Shown: positions 25,953-34,092 of the stretch, piece after piece | Numbering within the stretch: the stretch's first letter is position 1 | Layout of the letters: each line of letters begins with the position of its first letter | Assembly: GCF_036846205.1 (NCBI RefSeq) | Contig: NZ_DAIUCK010000004.1 | Location: 1-64,000, forward strand | Origin: Rhabdothermincola sp036846205 | GTDB taxonomy: Bacteria > Actinomycetota > Acidimicrobiia > Acidimicrobiales > Acidimicrobilacustridaceae | Direction of reading: 5' to 3' | DNA: 64,000 nt | Notes under the pieces: generated by a model | Seen by the model: the letters and a program-made list of their open reading frames with translations, nothing else | What the model was told of the DNA's origin: nothing | The model's database searches: none | Translations under genes and position numbers: made by a program

Positions 25953-27313
25953 AGTTCGGCCTGTTCTACGAGCACCAGCTCCCCCGGCCCTGGTCGGAGG
26001 ACTCCGAGCGCCAGCTCATCCAGGATGCGCTGGACCAGGTGGAGCTCGCCGACCGGGTGGGCTTCGACTACGTCTGGGAGGTCGAGCACCACTTCCTGGA
26101 GGAGTACTCGCACTCCAGCGCTCCCGAGGTCTTCCTCGCCGCGGCCAGCCAACGCACGTCGCGGATCCGCCTGGGGCACGGCATCATCCAGACCGCGCCG
26201 TACTACAACCACCCTGCCCGCACCGCCGAGCGGGTGGCCACCTTGGACCTGGTCTCCAACGGGCGGGTCGACTTCGGCTCCGGCGAGTCGTCGTCGGAAG
26301 CCGAGCTCGGCGGGTTCGGCATCGCCTACGACGAGAAGCGGGAGCAGTGGCTCGAAGGCCTCGAAGTCGCCATCCGCTGCATGACCGAGACCCCCTTCAC
26401 CGGAGTCGAGGGCCGGTACGTCTCGATGCCGCCCCGTAACGTGGTGCCCAAGCCGGTGCAGAAGCCACACCCTCCACTGTGGCTGGCGTGCTCCCGGCGC
26501 GACACGATCCTGCTCGCCGCCGAGAAGGGCATGGGTGCGCTGGCCTTCGCCTTCATCGACCCTGAGGACGCGAAGCAGTGGGTGCGTGACTACGAAGCCA
26601 CGCTGGCCGAACGCTGCGTGCCCGTCGGGCTGGCCGTCAACCCGGCCATCGCGTGTGTCACCCCGATGATGTGCCATCCCGACGAGGACACCGCCATTGC
26701 CCGAGGGCTCGAGGGCGGCAACTTCTTCGGCTACTCCCTCGCCCACTTCTACGTCTTCGGCGAGCACGTTCCGGGCAGGACCAACGTGTGGGAGGAGTTC
26801 CAGGAGCGGCGCCACGCACACGGCTACTCCCCCGAAGCGGCGCTGGCTCAGAAACAGGAGACCCTCGGCGCCAAGGTGGCGGCTGGCGACACCACCGGTC
26901 TGCGGGGGGCGGTGGGCACCCCCGAGCAGATCCGCGACTTCCTCCGCCGGTACGAGGAGGCCGGCGTGGACCAGGTGATCTTCGTGCTGCAAGCGGGTCG
27001 CAACCGTCACGAGCACATCATGGAGAGCATCGAGCTGTTCGGGCGGGAGGTCCTCCCCGAGTTCGCGGAGCGCGACGAGCGGCTCAGCGCCGAGAAGGCG
27101 GAGCGTCTCGCCCCCATCATCGAGGCGGCCCTGGCCCGCCGGCCCGCCCCGCCGCCCCCGATGCCCGACGACTACGTCATGAAGGCCATCCCCAAGCGGA
27201 TGGTCGACGAGGCGCAGTTCGACGCGGGCAGGGAGTGGATGGAAGACCTCGCCAACAAGCAGGCCGTCGGCGAGCAGGACGAGACCTTCGTCCGGGGGAT
27301 CCTCGGCGGCTGA
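25949..27313 (+). CDS. LLM-class flavin-dependent monooxygenase, long form
   Basis: 454-aa luciferase-like protein beginning KFGLFYEHQLPRPW, closer to FMN-dependent alkane/luciferase-alpha-type enzymes than to the short F420 type. Landmarks are YVWEVEHHFLEEYSHSSAPE, LGHGIIQTAPYYNHPARTAE and VDFGSGESSSEAELGGFG. A Pro-rich, acidic C-terminal extension of about 80 residues (ARRPAPPPPMP and beyond) is unusual. GTG 25949 overlaps the upstream stop by 4 bp, so the two proteins are probably made in fixed ratio and may form one oxygenase system. The substrate is unknown. Confidence 0.75.
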   Translation: MKFGLFYEHQLPRPWSEDSERQLIQDALDQVELADRVGFDYVWEVEHHFLEEYSHSSAPEVFLAAASQRTSRIRLGHGIIQTAPYYNHPARTAERVATLDLVSNGRVDFGSGESSSEAELGGFGIAYDEKREQWLEGLEVAIRCMTETPFTGVEGRYVSMPPRNVVPKPVQKPHPPLWLACSRRDTILLAAEKGMGALAFAFIDPEDAKQWVRDYEATLAERCVPVGLAVNPAIACVTPMMCHPDEDTAIARGLEGGNFFGYSLAHFYVFGEHVPGRTNVWEEFQERRHAHGYSPEAALAQKQETLGAKVAAGDTTGLRGAVGTPEQIRDFLRRYEEAGVDQVIFVLQAGRNRHEHIMESIELFGREVLPEFAERDERLSAEKAERLAPIIEAALARRPAPPPPMPDDYVMKAIPKRMVDEAQFDAGREWMEDLANKQAVGEQDETFVRGILGG

Positions 27314-27382
27314 CCCGAGCCGCACCCCTCCCGCGGGAGTGGATCTCGCCGTGAGGGTGTAGGACTTCACGGTGCTCGAACG

Positions 27383-27937
27383 ATGGGACGGGTGGTGAGC
27401 GTCACCGGACCCGACCCCACCGATCAGCGGCACGCGCTGGTCGCGCTCTACGACTCGGCGTTGCCCGAGGTGTACGGCTACCTCGCCTCACGATGCGGTT
27501 CGGCGGCCACCGCCGAGGATCTCACCTCCGAGACGTTCCTCGCCGCCGCGGACGCCGTGACGCGAGGCCGGGTGCCCAACCTGACGGTGGCCTGGCTCAT
27601 CGGGGTGGCCCGCCACAAGATGGTCGACCACTGGCGCAGGCAGGACCGTGAGAGCGTCGCGCTGGGCGCCGCAGCAGATCACCTCGATGGTGACCGGGGT
27701 GTCGATGACTGGGAGGCCCGGCTCGATTCGATCCTGGCCCGCCAGGTGCTCGCCGACCTCGGCGGGCACCACCGAGCCGCGCTCACCCTGCGCTACGTCG
27801 ACGGCCTGCCCGTCAAGGAGGTGGCCGGGCACCTGGACCGCACGGTCGGTGCCACTGAAGTGCTCCTGGTTCGGGCCAGGGCCGCCTTCCGAGCCCGGTA
27901 CGAGGCCGCCACCGCCCGCGACGAGGAGGACCGATGA
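27383..27937 (+). CDS. ECF-type RNA polymerase sigma factor
   Basis: 184-aa sigma-70-family factor of the extracytoplasmic-function size class. Region 2 includes ALPEVYGYLASRCGSAATAEDLT and the WLIGVARHKMVDHWRR segment; region 4 carries the helix-turn-helix LTLRYVDGLPVKEVAGHLDRT and VGATEVLLVRARAAFR. No anti-sigma factor with a membrane helix is adjacent. Instead the stop overlaps the ATG of a VOC-domain protein (ATGA), which may be its regulatory partner. Confidence 0.85.
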   Translation: MGRVVSVTGPDPTDQRHALVALYDSALPEVYGYLASRCGSAATAEDLTSETFLAAADAVTRGRVPNLTVAWLIGVARHKMVDHWRRQDRESVALGAAADHLDGDRGVDDWEARLDSILARQVLADLGGHHRAALTLRYVDGLPVKEVAGHLDRTVGATEVLLVRARAAFRARYEAATARDEEDR

Positions 27938-28965
27938 CCGATCCCTTCGACGCGCTGGCTCGCCCGGTGGAGCCCCAGACCCCCCGGCCGCGCTTCGCCC
28001 GCCAGCTGCGCGCCCGACTCGTCGCCGAACTCGGCCTCGACGACCCGCACGCGTTCCCCACCATCGAACTCCCCGACAGGAGGGATGCCATGTCCGCCAG
28101 CACACACGTACCCACCCGAGCTCCCGCGATCAGCGCCGTCACCCCCTGCATGGTCGTCTCCGACCCCGCGGCTGCTCTCGAGTGGTACGCGGATGCCCTC
28201 GGCGCAGCCGGCGCGGTGCGGGCAGTCGATGACGACGGCCGGCTCGAACACGTCGAGCTCGCCGTCGGAAAGGCCCGCCTGCTGCTCACCGGTGAGCTCC
28301 CCGGCAGCGGTGTGCGTACGCCCACGGGCCTCGGCGGTACCGCCGTCACGCTGCACGCGACGGTTGCCGATGTCGATGAGCTGTACACCCGAGCGGTGGC
28401 AGCCGGCGCCACGGGCCTGGCCGAACCGGCCGATCAGCGCGACGGCAGCCGGCGAGCCTCGCTCGTCGACCCGTTCGGTCATCGGTGGATTCTGTTGCAG
28501 CCCGCCGCCAGCGCCGACGCCTCCGCTCTGGCGAACAGCGCGAGCTCCGGAACGCAGGAGCGCTCCCGGAACGGAGGGGGCATCTGGGCGGCCGTGTACT
28601 ACCACGATGCGCTCGCCGGCATCCGCTTCCTCGTCGAGGTGTTCGGCTTCGAGGAACAGCTCGTCGTGACCGGCCCCGACGGCCGCAGCGTGGTGCACAG
28701 CCAGCTCCGCTGGCCGGAAGGGGGGGTCGTCCAGGTCGGCACCTACGACCCCGACAACGTGTACAACCTCCGCCCGGGGGAGCAGTCCCTGTATGTGATC
28801 ACCGCTGACCCGGACTCGGTGTGGCAGCGGTGCGCCGGTGCCGGTCTCGAGGTGATCCGCCCGCCCGCGGCAGCGGACTACGACCCTGGCGGCTCGGTGT
28901 TCTCGGTGCGGGACCGAGAGGGCAACATCTGGTCCTTCGGTACCTACGCAGGCGAATCCGACTGA
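27934..28965 (+). CDS. double VOC-domain protein coupled to a sigma factor
   Basis: 343-aa protein. Residues 1 to about 50 (DPFDALARPVEPQTPRPRFA, then RQLRARLVAEL) form a short conserved-looking amphipathic segment. Two vicinal-oxygen-chelate domains follow, at about 62-190 and 210-340; the second ends VFSVRDREGNIWSFGTY. VOC domains bind metal and small ligands (glyoxalase-like). The ATG overlaps the sigma-factor stop. I infer that the N-terminal segment may contact the sigma factor and the VOC part may sense a ligand, but no enzyme or anti-sigma activity is shown by the sequence. Confidence 0.7.
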   Translation: MTDPFDALARPVEPQTPRPRFARQLRARLVAELGLDDPHAFPTIELPDRRDAMSASTHVPTRAPAISAVTPCMVVSDPAAALEWYADALGAAGAVRAVDDDGRLEHVELAVGKARLLLTGELPGSGVRTPTGLGGTAVTLHATVADVDELYTRAVAAGATGLAEPADQRDGSRRASLVDPFGHRWILLQPAASADASALANSASSGTQERSRNGGGIWAAVYYHDALAGIRFLVEVFGFEEQLVVTGPDGRSVVHSQLRWPEGGVVQVGTYDPDNVYNLRPGEQSLYVITADPDSVWQRCAGAGLEVIRPPAAADYDPGGSVFSVRDREGNIWSFGTYAGESD

Positions 28966-29017
28966 CCAACCGTCGCTACACCGCGGGTCGCCGAGCGGCC
29001 GGTGCAGGCCGACGGCC

Positions 29018-29023
29018 TACGCT
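29018..29023 (+). promoter_or_regulatory. putative -10 box TACGCT, leaderless promoter
   Basis: TACGCT followed by 6 nt and the ATG at 29030 of the LLM oxidoreductase gene; no ribosome-binding site. Confidence 0.5.
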
Positions 29024-29029
29024 CACCCC

Positions 29030-29908
29030 ATGAAGTTCGGAGTGATGTTCGCCAACACCGGGCCCTTCGCCACGCCTGAGGGCGCGGCGGCCATGGCGCA
29101 GGCCGCGGAGCAGGCCGGGTTCGAGTCGATCTGGACCGTCGAGCACGTCGTCGTGCCGGTCGGCTACCAGTCCGAGTATCCCTACGACAAGAGCGGCCGG
29201 ATGCCCGGCGGTGAGCACACCGACATCCCGGATCCGCTGGTGTGGCTGGCGTACGTGGCCGCCCACACCACCACCTTGAAGCTCGGCACGGGGATCGTCA
29301 TCGCCAACCAGCGCAACCCGCTCGTGCTGGCCAAAGAGGTGGCCACCCTCGACGTGCTCTCGGGCGGACGGCTGCTGCTCGGCGTCGGGGTGGGCTGGCT
29401 GCGAGAGGAGTTTGACGCGCTCGGCGTGCCCTTCGAGGGGCGCGGCAGACGACTCGACGAGTGCATCGAGGCCATGCGGGCCCTGTGGAGCCAGGAGGAA
29501 GCGAGCTTCGAAGGGGAGTTCACCTCGTTCCGCCGCGCCGTGTCTCGACCCAAGCCGGTCGCCGGGACGGTTCCGGTCATCGTCGGCGGGCACTCGAACG
29601 CGGCCGCTCGGCGTGCCGGCCGCCTCGGCGACGGCTTCTTCCCCGGCAAGGGCTCGAACGAACGCCTGCGGGAGCTGTTCGGCATCATGCGCGACGCGGC
29701 GCTGGAAGCCGGCCGTGATCCCGAGGCCATCGAGCTGACCACGGGCGGCGCGGCCGCCTTCGCTCCGGATCCGGTGGCTGCGCTGCGTGAGCTGGAGGAC
29801 GACCTGGGTGTGCACCGGGTGGTGATCCCGCCGCTGGCCTTCGACCCGGAGGAGATCGGTCCCGCGCTGGCCAGGTTCGGCGACGACGTGATCGCGAAGG
29901 TGGCGTGA
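29030..29908 (+). CDS. LLM-class F420-dependent oxidoreductase (TIGR03619-like)
   Basis: 292-aa luciferase-fold oxidoreductase. Key blocks are KFGVMFANTGPFATPEGAA, IWTVEHVVVPVGYQSEYPY, LGTGIVIANQRNPLVLAKE and SGGRLLLGVGVGWLREEFD. This pattern matches the actinobacterial F420-dependent subgroup. The substrate is unknown. Its stop overlaps the GTG of the LOG-like gene by 4 bp, so the two are coupled. Confidence 0.85.
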   Translation: MKFGVMFANTGPFATPEGAAAMAQAAEQAGFESIWTVEHVVVPVGYQSEYPYDKSGRMPGGEHTDIPDPLVWLAYVAAHTTTLKLGTGIVIANQRNPLVLAKEVATLDVLSGGRLLLGVGVGWLREEFDALGVPFEGRGRRLDECIEAMRALWSQEEASFEGEFTSFRRAVSRPKPVAGTVPVIVGGHSNAAARRAGRLGDGFFPGKGSNERLRELFGIMRDAALEAGRDPEAIELTTGGAAAFAPDPVAALRELEDDLGVHRVVIPPLAFDPEEIGPALARFGDDVIAKVA

Positions 29909-30414
29909 ACGCCGGCGGCGGGCATGAGCCGCTCTACGTCTCGGTCATCGGTGGTTCCGATGTCGATCAGCCCACCATGACCGCGGCGCAGGAGGTGGGG
30001 CGGTTGCTTGCCGAGCAGGGCGCGGTGGTGGTGACCGGTGGGCGGCGCGGGGTGGCGGAGGCCGCGTCGAAGGGTGCGGTGCTCGCCGGCGGGGTGGCCG
30101 TCGGCATTCTTCCCGGGTCGGACCGAGCCGAGGCCAACCCCTGGGTGTCCGTCGCGGTGTGCACCGGCATGGGCGAGACCCGTAACGCGCTCGTGGTGAT
30201 GAACGGCGACGCGGTCATCGCCCTCGACGGAGGATTCGGCACCCTGTCGGAGATCGGCCACGCGCTGGTCGCCGGCCGGACCGTCGTCGGGCTGGGCGCG
30301 TGGGAACTGCGCCGTCGAGGGACGGCCGAGGGCTCGATCGTGCGGACCGCGAGCCCGGCGGCAGCGGTGGAGGCCGCGCTGGACGCGGCGTTCAGGACAC
30401 GTCGAGGCGGCTGA
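29905..30414 (+). CDS. LOG-like Rossmann protein (TIGR00725 type)
   Basis: 169-aa protein of the SLOG/lysine-decarboxylase-like superfamily. VSVIGGSDVDQ, VVTGGRRGVAEAASKGA, a GMGETRN motif and ALDGGFGTLSEIGHAL (equivalent of PGGxGTxxE) form the nucleotide-binding core. Family members bind nucleotides or cytokinin-like phosphoribosides; this short subgroup has no settled function. GTG 29905 overlaps the upstream stop. Its 3' end overlaps the convergent SHOCT-like gene by 23 bp. Confidence 0.75.
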   Translation: MNAGGGHEPLYVSVIGGSDVDQPTMTAAQEVGRLLAEQGAVVVTGGRRGVAEAASKGAVLAGGVAVGILPGSDRAEANPWVSVAVCTGMGETRNALVVMNGDAVIALDGGFGTLSEIGHALVAGRTVVGLGAWELRRRGTAEGSIVRTASPAAAVEAALDAAFRTRRGG

Positions 30415-30664
30415 GCAGTTCCGCTCGCTGCTCCTCGAAGTCCTCGAAGGTCACCCGACCGTCGTCGTAGGCGGTGTGCAGCGCGGCCAGCGCATCCAGC
30501 ACCGCCTGCTGGTCACCGGCGACCGGGGTCGCCGGTGACACACCAGACTGCTCGGCGGACGCCGCGCCGCTGCGGTCCTGGCGCCGCTCGCGCTTGGCGG
30601 CGGCTCGGGCCTTCTTGTTCTTGTCGCGTTCGCGCTTCTCGAAGCTGCTGCGACGGGTCGCCAC
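30392..30664 (-). CDS. small basic protein with C-terminal SHOCT-like motif
   Basis: 90-aa protein. The first 35 residues are strongly basic (RRSSFEKRERDKNKKARAAA and onward). The last 40 (VLDALAALHTAYDDGRVTFE, then DFEEQRAELLSRL) match the short helix-turn-helix SHOCT/oligomerisation pattern. The role is unknown; nucleic-acid or membrane-surface association is possible given the charge. Start is GTG 30664, 20 bp downstream of the cold-shock gene, and it may be read from the same mRNA. Confidence 0.6.
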   Translation of the reverse strand: MATRRSSFEKRERDKNKKARAAAKRERRQDRSGAASAEQSGVSPATPVAGDQQAVLDALAALHTAYDDGRVTFEDFEEQRAELLSRLDVS

Positions 30665-30684
30665 CCAGGGCGTCCAGACCCGGG

Positions 30685-30885
30685 TCAGACGACCCGGACG
30701 TTGCGGGCTTCCTCGCCCTTGCGACCGGGGCCGACCTCGAACTCGACGGTCTGGCCCTGCTCGAGGGTCCGGTACCCCTGCCCCTCGATGTTCGAGTAGT
30801 GGACGAAGACGTCGTCGCCCTGCTCACGTGAGATGAAGCCGTAGCCCTTCTCCGCGTTGAAGAACTTGACGGTGCCAGTGGCCAT
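30685..30885 (-). CDS. cold-shock protein (CspA family)
   Basis: 66-aa single OB-fold cold-shock protein, an RNA/ssDNA-binding chaperone. RNP1 (KGYGFIS) and RNP2 (VFVHYSNI) are intact. Start ATG 30885 begins MATGTVKFFN; AAGGAG lies about 12 nt upstream. A TAGACT box around 30960-30965 (- strand) would give a leader of about 70 nt, as is common for csp genes, in contrast to the many leaderless genes nearby. Confidence 0.93.
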   Translation of the reverse strand: MATGTVKFFNAEKGYGFISREQGDDVFVHYSNIEGQGYRTLEQGQTVEFEVGPGRKGEEARNVRVV

Positions 30886-31030
30886 GATGCTGATCTGCTC
30901 CTTGCAAAACGCCTGTATGAACTCGAGCAGATCGGTACTGACCTCCTCGCTGCGGGGTAGTCTAGGACCGAACGGGGCGGGTGCCGTGCATCGGAGGGAG
31001 AAACCTCCCCACCAGCCCGACCGCACCCGA

Positions 31031-33502
31031 TCAGGCAGCCGCCCCCGCCGCTCCCGTGAGCGCTCGGAGCGACATCAATGCCCCCACGTACACCACGAAG
31101 GCCAACACCAGCACGAGGTCGAACCCGAACATCATCCCCAGGATCGTGGTGAGTACCGCGCCGGTCACGGATGCGAAGCCGTTCACCGCCCAGCCCCAGG
31201 CCACGTACTCCCGCGGGTGATCGGTCATGGCCGCCACGGCTCGCAGGCCGAGGGGCATGAACATGCCGAGGCACACGCCGAGCGGGGCGAGCAGCGCCAG
31301 CGCCACCAGCACCCGGCCGGCCAGTGGCCAACCCAGCAACGCGTCGGTGATGGCCGGCAGACCGACCAGGTAGAACACCGTGAGCACGCCGAGGGCGACG
31401 AGCAATGGCACGACCATCCGCTGCGCCCTATCCGCGACCCGCTCGCTGAGCAAGGCCCCGACGCCAGTGGACACCAGGATCGACGCCAGCGTGACCGTGA
31501 GCGAGTAGGTGGGGAAGCCGAGGAAGAGCACCAGCCGCTGGATGAGCGAGACCTCGAAGAACATGAAGCCCATACCGAGGGCGAGGAAGTACACGGCCGA
31601 GGTGCCCTTGCGAGGCAGGGTGGACCAGATCCGCCGGACGGTGACGAACGGCAGCAGGAGGAACACCGCTCCGAGCAGCACCGCGATGGCGAGCAGCAGC
31701 AGCAGCACCCGCTCACCGACCGAGTCCTCCGTGTCGTAGGGGTTGATGGGATCGCCGAAGTGCTTCAACACCGTCGAGAACGGCGTGAAGTGCCAGAAGA
31801 ACGGCCCGTTGTCACTGATGGGCCGCATGTCGTAGGGGTAGCTCGCGTACCAGGACTCGAGCTCGGTGGGACTCGCGGTGGCCACGATCGTGGCCGTCTC
31901 GCCCTCGACGGGATGGCCCGGCGCGTACCGCAGCACCGCACCCGGCACCGCGTCCATGGACGCCAGGATGTCGGCGACCTCCTGGTCACTGAACGGCTCC
32001 CGTTTCACCAGGATGGTGGAGAGGGCGCCCGGGCCCTCCGTCGGCGAGGTGATGACGATGAGGTGCCGGCCGGGATCGTCGACACCGATGTTCTCGAGCG
32101 CTCGCCGGGCGGTGCTCACGTACCGGGTCGTGCGGTTCGGCTTGGCCTCGAAGTTGATCTCGCCGAACTGCGCCGCCACGATGCCATCCGGCGTGAGGTG
32201 CGCGAGCGACTCCTCGATGGTCTCGGTGGTGTACAGGTAGCTCTCCGACAGCACGAACGCGCCCGAGGAGGCGGCGTTGGTGGCGGCGTAGCTGTCGGGG
32301 GCCGGGTACCAGATGAGATCGTAGTCACCCGAGGACCGCTTGAGGTAGGACCGACCGTCGCCGTTGACGTAGTTGACCTTCGGGTTCTCGGCCAGGTGAC
32401 CGCTGTAGTCCGCGAACTCGTCGGTGACCAGCGAGTAGGTGACGGGATTGAGCTCGATGGCGTCGATCTGCTCGGCCCCGAAGTGCAGCGAGGCCAGGAT
32501 CTCGTTACCCCCGGCGGCCCCGATGATCATGACGTTGTCACGGGTGGGGCCACTGGTCGCGAAGGGGAACCGCCGGGGGTCGCGGTCGAAGCGACCGAGC
32601 GTGGACGGGTCGCCGTCCCAGCGGTGGACCGCCGAGCCGAGCATGCCGTCGTGCAGCAGGAGACGGGCGTCGGGGCTGACCTCGTAGGCGTCGACCCGGA
32701 AGATCGCTCCCCAGCGGCTGAACAGATCCGACTCGTAGTGGTGGGCCTTGGTGGAATCGGCACGCACCTTCGGCACCAGCGACGGCGCCAGCACACCGAG
32801 CGCGAGCACCCCCGACAGCGTCATGCCGGCCATCCGCAGTGCCAGCCCCCGCCGCCACGCGAGGCGCAGCCCGGTGAGCGAGAGGATCAACCCGGCGAGC
32901 AGGATGGTGGTGACCGGCCCGATCCACAGCAGCAGGAACACCACCGACGCGCAGGCCAGGCCCGCGCCGAGGAGGTCCGCGAAGTACAACCGGCCGACGT
33001 CGCGCGCCCGGCGGCCGAAGAGGGTGGAGATCATCACCCCGATGGCCACGAACGAGGCGAACAGCGCGAGGCAGATCACGATCAGCAGTACGAGGTTGCC
33101 GACGGAGGCACGGGTGCCGTAGTCCCAGATGACGAGGCTGTCGATGGGGGTGCGGGCCACCACCACGAAGCCCACGAGCACGCTCAGCCCGGCGAACAGC
33201 AGCCCACCCGTCATCACGGTGTCGGTGGGGGTTCGCCGCAGACGGCGTGAGATGGCGACGATGACCCCGCCGGTGCCGAGACCGAGCAGCGAGAGCCCGA
33301 TCACGAGGAACGTGTAGTAGTAGTAGAGCTTGAACGAGACGATGCGGGTGTAGCTCACCTCGAGCAGCAGCGAGGCGAAGCACATGAGCAGGATCTCGGC
33401 GTAGTAGCGCCGACCGCCCCCGCTCTCGTCGCCTTCGGGGAAGTCGTCCAGGTCGTCCTCGACGTGCGCCGAGCGGTCCGGGGCGTCGATGGTCTCGGTC
33501 AT
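31031..33502 (-). CDS. large polytopic membrane protein with spermidine-synthase-like domain
   Basis: 823-aa protein. Six or more N-terminal membrane helices (from AEILLMCFASLLLEVSYTRI) are followed by a soluble Rossmann methyltransferase-like domain (VMIIGAAGGNEILASLHFG, IDAIELNPVTYSL, KVNYVNGDGRSYL). A second set of about seven helices follows (from LLLLLAIAVLLGAVF). This is the layout of bacterial membrane-embedded spermidine-synthase-like proteins; polyamine synthesis is not demonstrated. I chose ATG 33502 (MTETIDAP) at the start of the acidic cytoplasmic tail; no strong ribosome-binding site is seen. Confidence 0.75.
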   Translation of the reverse strand: MTETIDAPDRSAHVEDDLDDFPEGDESGGGRRYYAEILLMCFASLLLEVSYTRIVSFKLYYYYTFLVIGLSLLGLGTGGVIVAISRRLRRTPTDTVMTGGLLFAGLSVLVGFVVVARTPIDSLVIWDYGTRASVGNLVLLIVICLALFASFVAIGVMISTLFGRRARDVGRLYFADLLGAGLACASVVFLLLWIGPVTTILLAGLILSLTGLRLAWRRGLALRMAGMTLSGVLALGVLAPSLVPKVRADSTKAHHYESDLFSRWGAIFRVDAYEVSPDARLLLHDGMLGSAVHRWDGDPSTLGRFDRDPRRFPFATSGPTRDNVMIIGAAGGNEILASLHFGAEQIDAIELNPVTYSLVTDEFADYSGHLAENPKVNYVNGDGRSYLKRSSGDYDLIWYPAPDSYAATNAASSGAFVLSESYLYTTETIEESLAHLTPDGIVAAQFGEINFEAKPNRTTRYVSTARRALENIGVDDPGRHLIVITSPTEGPGALSTILVKREPFSDQEVADILASMDAVPGAVLRYAPGHPVEGETATIVATASPTELESWYASYPYDMRPISDNGPFFWHFTPFSTVLKHFGDPINPYDTEDSVGERVLLLLLAIAVLLGAVFLLLPFVTVRRIWSTLPRKGTSAVYFLALGMGFMFFEVSLIQRLVLFLGFPTYSLTVTLASILVSTGVGALLSERVADRAQRMVVPLLVALGVLTVFYLVGLPAITDALLGWPLAGRVLVALALLAPLGVCLGMFMPLGLRAVAAMTDHPREYVAWGWAVNGFASVTGAVLTTILGMMFGFDLVLVLAFVVYVGALMSLRALTGAAGAAA

Positions 33503-33624
33503 GGGGAGGGCGCAGCTCTCTGGTGTGGACGTCCCCGGCGCGCCGAGGGCCCGGGGTGGGGAACCCGTCGAGCCTAACCTCAGCCTCGAGCGCACTCAGA
33601 GCAGGCGTTCTCCCCTCACCGCGG

Positions 33625-33709
33625 TGCCCGGGGTGGGAGTCGAACCCACACGGTGGTAGCCACCTGGCGGGTTTAAGCCGCCTGCGTCTGCCGATTTCGC
33701 CACCCGGGC
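33625..33709 (-). tRNA. tRNA-Leu (anticodon UAA)
   Basis: 85-nt tRNA on the - strand. The acceptor stem is GCCCGGG (33703-33709) pairing with CCCGGGC (33626-33632), with discriminator A at 33625. The anticodon stem GGCGG/CCGCC carries loop CTTAAAC, giving anticodon TAA at 33673-33675. The T-arm GTGGGTTCGACTCCCAC is canonical, and a class II variable arm is present. The 3' CCA is not encoded. Confidence 0.95.
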
Positions 33710-34065
33710 CCGGTGGCCACCGTAGCCCCGGCGGGATCGATGAGATCGGGGCAACGCTCGACCGCGCCCCACAGCACGGTGCGACACCGGTCGGCATCGG
33801 CACCCGACAACCCGTTGGCGACCACGACCCCCTCGATCATGTCGGCCAGGACGGCCAGCCACGGCCGACCCCTGACGCGCACCGACACCGTCGCCGCGCC
33901 GCCGGGCCGCCGGCGCAACGACCGCTCGACCCCCGGCAACCGGGGCGGGCTGCGAAAACCCGGCACCACCAGACCATCGGCGCGAGCCGCGTGCCCGAGC
34001 ACCCGGGCGGCAGCGGCGAACCGGAGGCTGGTGGCTTCCATCTCGACCATCTTGCCGACGCCCAC
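33673..34065 (-). CDS. small conserved-looking protein of unknown function
   Basis: About 130 aa from GTG 34065, or 125 aa from ATG 34050. The body (LRFAAAARVLGHAARADGLV, then VPGFRSPPRLPGVERSLRR and VRGRPWLAVLADMIEGVVVA) is compositionally normal protein, with no recognised domain. Its last 12 codons and stop lie inside the 5' half of the tRNA-Leu gene on the same strand, so the C-terminus is encoded by tRNA sequence. It could alternatively be a decayed gene that lost its own stop. It is divergent from the membrane protein gene. Confidence 0.45.
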   Translation of the reverse strand: MGVGKMVEMEATSLRFAAAARVLGHAARADGLVVPGFRSPPRLPGVERSLRRRPGGAATVSVRVRGRPWLAVLADMIEGVVVANGLSGADADRCRTVLWGAVERCPDLIDPAGATVATGPGWRNRQTQAA

Positions 34066-34076
34066 TGACAGTCAGT
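34064..34076. promoter_or_regulatory. short perfect palindrome in a divergent promoter region
   Basis: ACTGAC-A-GTCAGT lies between the divergent starts at 34065 and 34093 and touches the TACCCT box at 34076-34081 that precedes the membrane-protein gene. An operator role is inferred from position only. Confidence 0.35.
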
Positions 34077-34092
34077 ACCCTCGCCCGGCGGC

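Noticed and set aside
30857..33250. Long + strand open frame opposite the spermidine-synthase-like gene
   Set aside because: Its His/Arg/Glu/Gly-rich translation is the mirror of a membrane protein frame and has no recognisable domain.
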